5,956 bases of DNA, from positions 1-5,956 of the forward strand of contig JAPTWR010000034.1 in assembly GCA_028065135.1 (NCBI GenBank), read 5' to 3'. The notes under the pieces were generated by a model. It was given only the letters and a program-made list of their open reading frames with translations, did not search any database and was not told the origin of the DNA. Position 1 is the stretch's first letter. Every line of letters starts with the position of its first letter. This DNA comes from Acidithiobacillus sp. GTDB taxonomy: Bacteria; Pseudomonadota; Gammaproteobacteria; Acidithiobacillales; Acidithiobacillaceae. The position numbers and the translations under genes were made by a program. Of the stretch, positions 5,121 to 5,956 are shown in pieces.

Positions 5121-5425
5121 TATGAAGAATCGTCTTTGGTCAAAACTACCCTATGGCACATTATGAAACAATCCCCCACATCTACCGGAGTTTGAGCCAA
5201 TTCGCCAGCTGGAAAATTAGCCACCAGCATCCATTAAATGATTCAGAACTCTGATATTCCCTTGGCTCGTCAAAATGTCGGGGGCACAGAGTAAATAGTG
5301 CTACGTATCGAATTACGGTTTCCACTGCGGTTACCAGAATCCGATTCTGTCTCCTCGGTAACGATACGCAAAGGAGCGACAGGCAAGATTAACGTGAAAC
5401 CCCAGAAAAACTATCATTATTCTCA
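5121..5425. other. Intergenic region between EAL and PilZ genes
   Basis: About 305 bases lie between two minus-strand genes. No gene was recognised on either strand. The region must hold the end of the EAL transcript and probably a promoter for PilZ, but I see no convincing -35/-10 pair and no intrinsic terminator. Its one striking structure is the nested inverted repeat at 5330-5362. Confidence 0.5.
5330..5362. repeat. Nested inverted repeat (cruciform-like)
   Basis: A perfect palindrome CAGAATC-C-GATTCTG (5335-5349) is enclosed by GTTACC (5330-5335) and GGTAAC (5357-5362). On the minus-strand RNA these would form a stem of up to 12 pairs with an 8-base bulge on one side. There is no T-run after it, so an operator or RNA structure is more likely than a terminator. 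Confidence 0.55.
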
Positions 5426-5956
5426 TTATATCTGCTGTTTCTTACTTTTTTCTTCAAAATAAGTCTCCAAAATAGTCTGTTCAAAATCCACTGCAGCTTG
5501 GTCAACAGTGCTCCAATCTGCACCGCTTGGAGCAGCCAGCATAAGGGCATCCATTACGGCAATGGCGCGGTGGTAATTTCGATGCAGATGATCCAGCCGG
5601 TTCGCGTTATCGCCTCCCAAGCGTTGGATATCCCCATGGAGGGAGCAGACCGTGGCATCAGCCAGAGTCAGGTAATCTACTGCGCGTGGAGAGCGAATGA
5701 TGGTTTTTTTCAGCGCTTCGTGTTGAGCAAGACGCGTAGCGTACAGTCCAAGCAAACTGATGGGTCGATGTCGGTGCGGGAAAACGGTGTGCTGGAGGAA
5801 TGCCTGCAATTCCGCGAACGGCATAGGCCTGGCAATGGCGTAACCTTGCAGAAGCGTGCTTCCCATAACGGTGACTGCATCCAGGATATCTTCAGTCTCT
5901 ACACCCTCTACCACGAGATCTACCTGCATGCCGTTGGCCAGATCCTGAATGGCGTT
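5426..5956 (-). CDS. EAL-domain c-di-GMP phosphodiesterase with CZB-like C-terminus (partial)
   Basis: The 176 visible residues are the C-terminal end of a larger protein whose start lies beyond the right edge; the frame is open to the last base. The first 55 residues are the end of an EAL domain, with the hallmark EGVET at 17-21 and LLQGYAIARPMP at 35-46. EAL enzymes hydrolyse c-di-GMP to pGpG in the cytoplasm. The catalytic EAL and most metal-binding residues fall outside the window, so activity cannot be judged. Residues 66-135 are helical and carry H79 (QHEALKK), C104 (DATVCSLH), H125 and H129 (LHRNYH). This spacing resembles the zinc-binding CZB domain, with three His and one Cys as ligands, though the GKW motif is not kept. 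The protein ends in a Lys-rich tail, with TAA at 5428-5426. It lies upstream of the PilZ gene on the same strand. Confidence 0.88.
   Translation of the reverse strand, partial: NAIQDLANGMQVDLVVEGVETEDILDAVTVMGSTLLQGYAIARPMPFAELQAFLQHTVFPHRHRPISLLGLYATRLAQHEALKKTIIRSPRAVDYLTLADATVCSLHGDIQRLGGDNANRLDHLHRNYHRAIAVMDALMLAAPSGADWSTVDQAAVDFEQTILETYFEEKSKKQQI

Noticed and set aside
1..5956. CRISPR array, tRNA, rRNA or intact insertion sequence
   Set aside because: No regularly spaced repeats, tRNA-like cloverleaf or intact transposase was found on reading the window.

Overview
The window looks like chromosomal DNA from an acidophilic iron- or sulfur-oxidising proteobacterium, most likely Acidithiobacillus or a close relative. 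The main clue is a Tat-exported high-potential iron-sulfur protein (HiPIP) whose mature part resembles the Iro HiPIP of Acidithiobacillus ferrooxidans. This placement is an inference from protein resemblance and was not tested by a search.

Layout. (1) Positions 1-64, minus strand: the first codons of an exported protein that leaves the window on the left. (2) Positions 65-362: no gene; an AT-rich stretch that may drive gene 1, a GC palindrome, and a promoter/operator-like site for the next unit. (3) Positions 363-965, plus strand: a HigB/HigA-like toxin-antitoxin pair of the HI1419/HI1420 type. The toxin is broken by two single-base insertions; the antitoxin is intact. (4) Positions 1133-1783, minus strand: a four-helix b-type cytochrome (cytochrome b561-like). 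(5) Positions 1977-3930, plus strand, divergent from the cytochrome: HiPIP, then a secreted group 1 truncated haemoglobin, then a DUF3034 outer-membrane protein, closed by a strong intrinsic terminator at 4074-4102. (6) Positions 4103-4325: no recognisable gene. (7) Positions 4326-5956, minus strand: a PilZ-domain protein and, upstream of it, the C-terminal part of an EAL-domain c-di-GMP phosphodiesterase that ends in a CZB-like zinc-binding helical segment.

How the genes may work together. The centre of interest is the divergent locus at 1133-3930. It pairs an inner-membrane di-haem cytochrome with three products that all carry export signals: a periplasmic Fe-S electron carrier, a periplasmic globin and an outer-membrane beta-barrel. 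Together they could move electrons between the quinone pool and a periplasmic or surface redox partner, or handle NO or another small ligand outside the cytoplasm. The globin's distal pocket appears to lack the usual polar Tyr/Gln ligands, which argues against simple O2 storage. No function for the set can be proved from sequence alone.

The right-hand end is a c-di-GMP pair, a degrading enzyme and a likely receptor. The PilZ gene has no ATG: its only good Shine-Dalgarno sequence is followed by an in-frame ATC.
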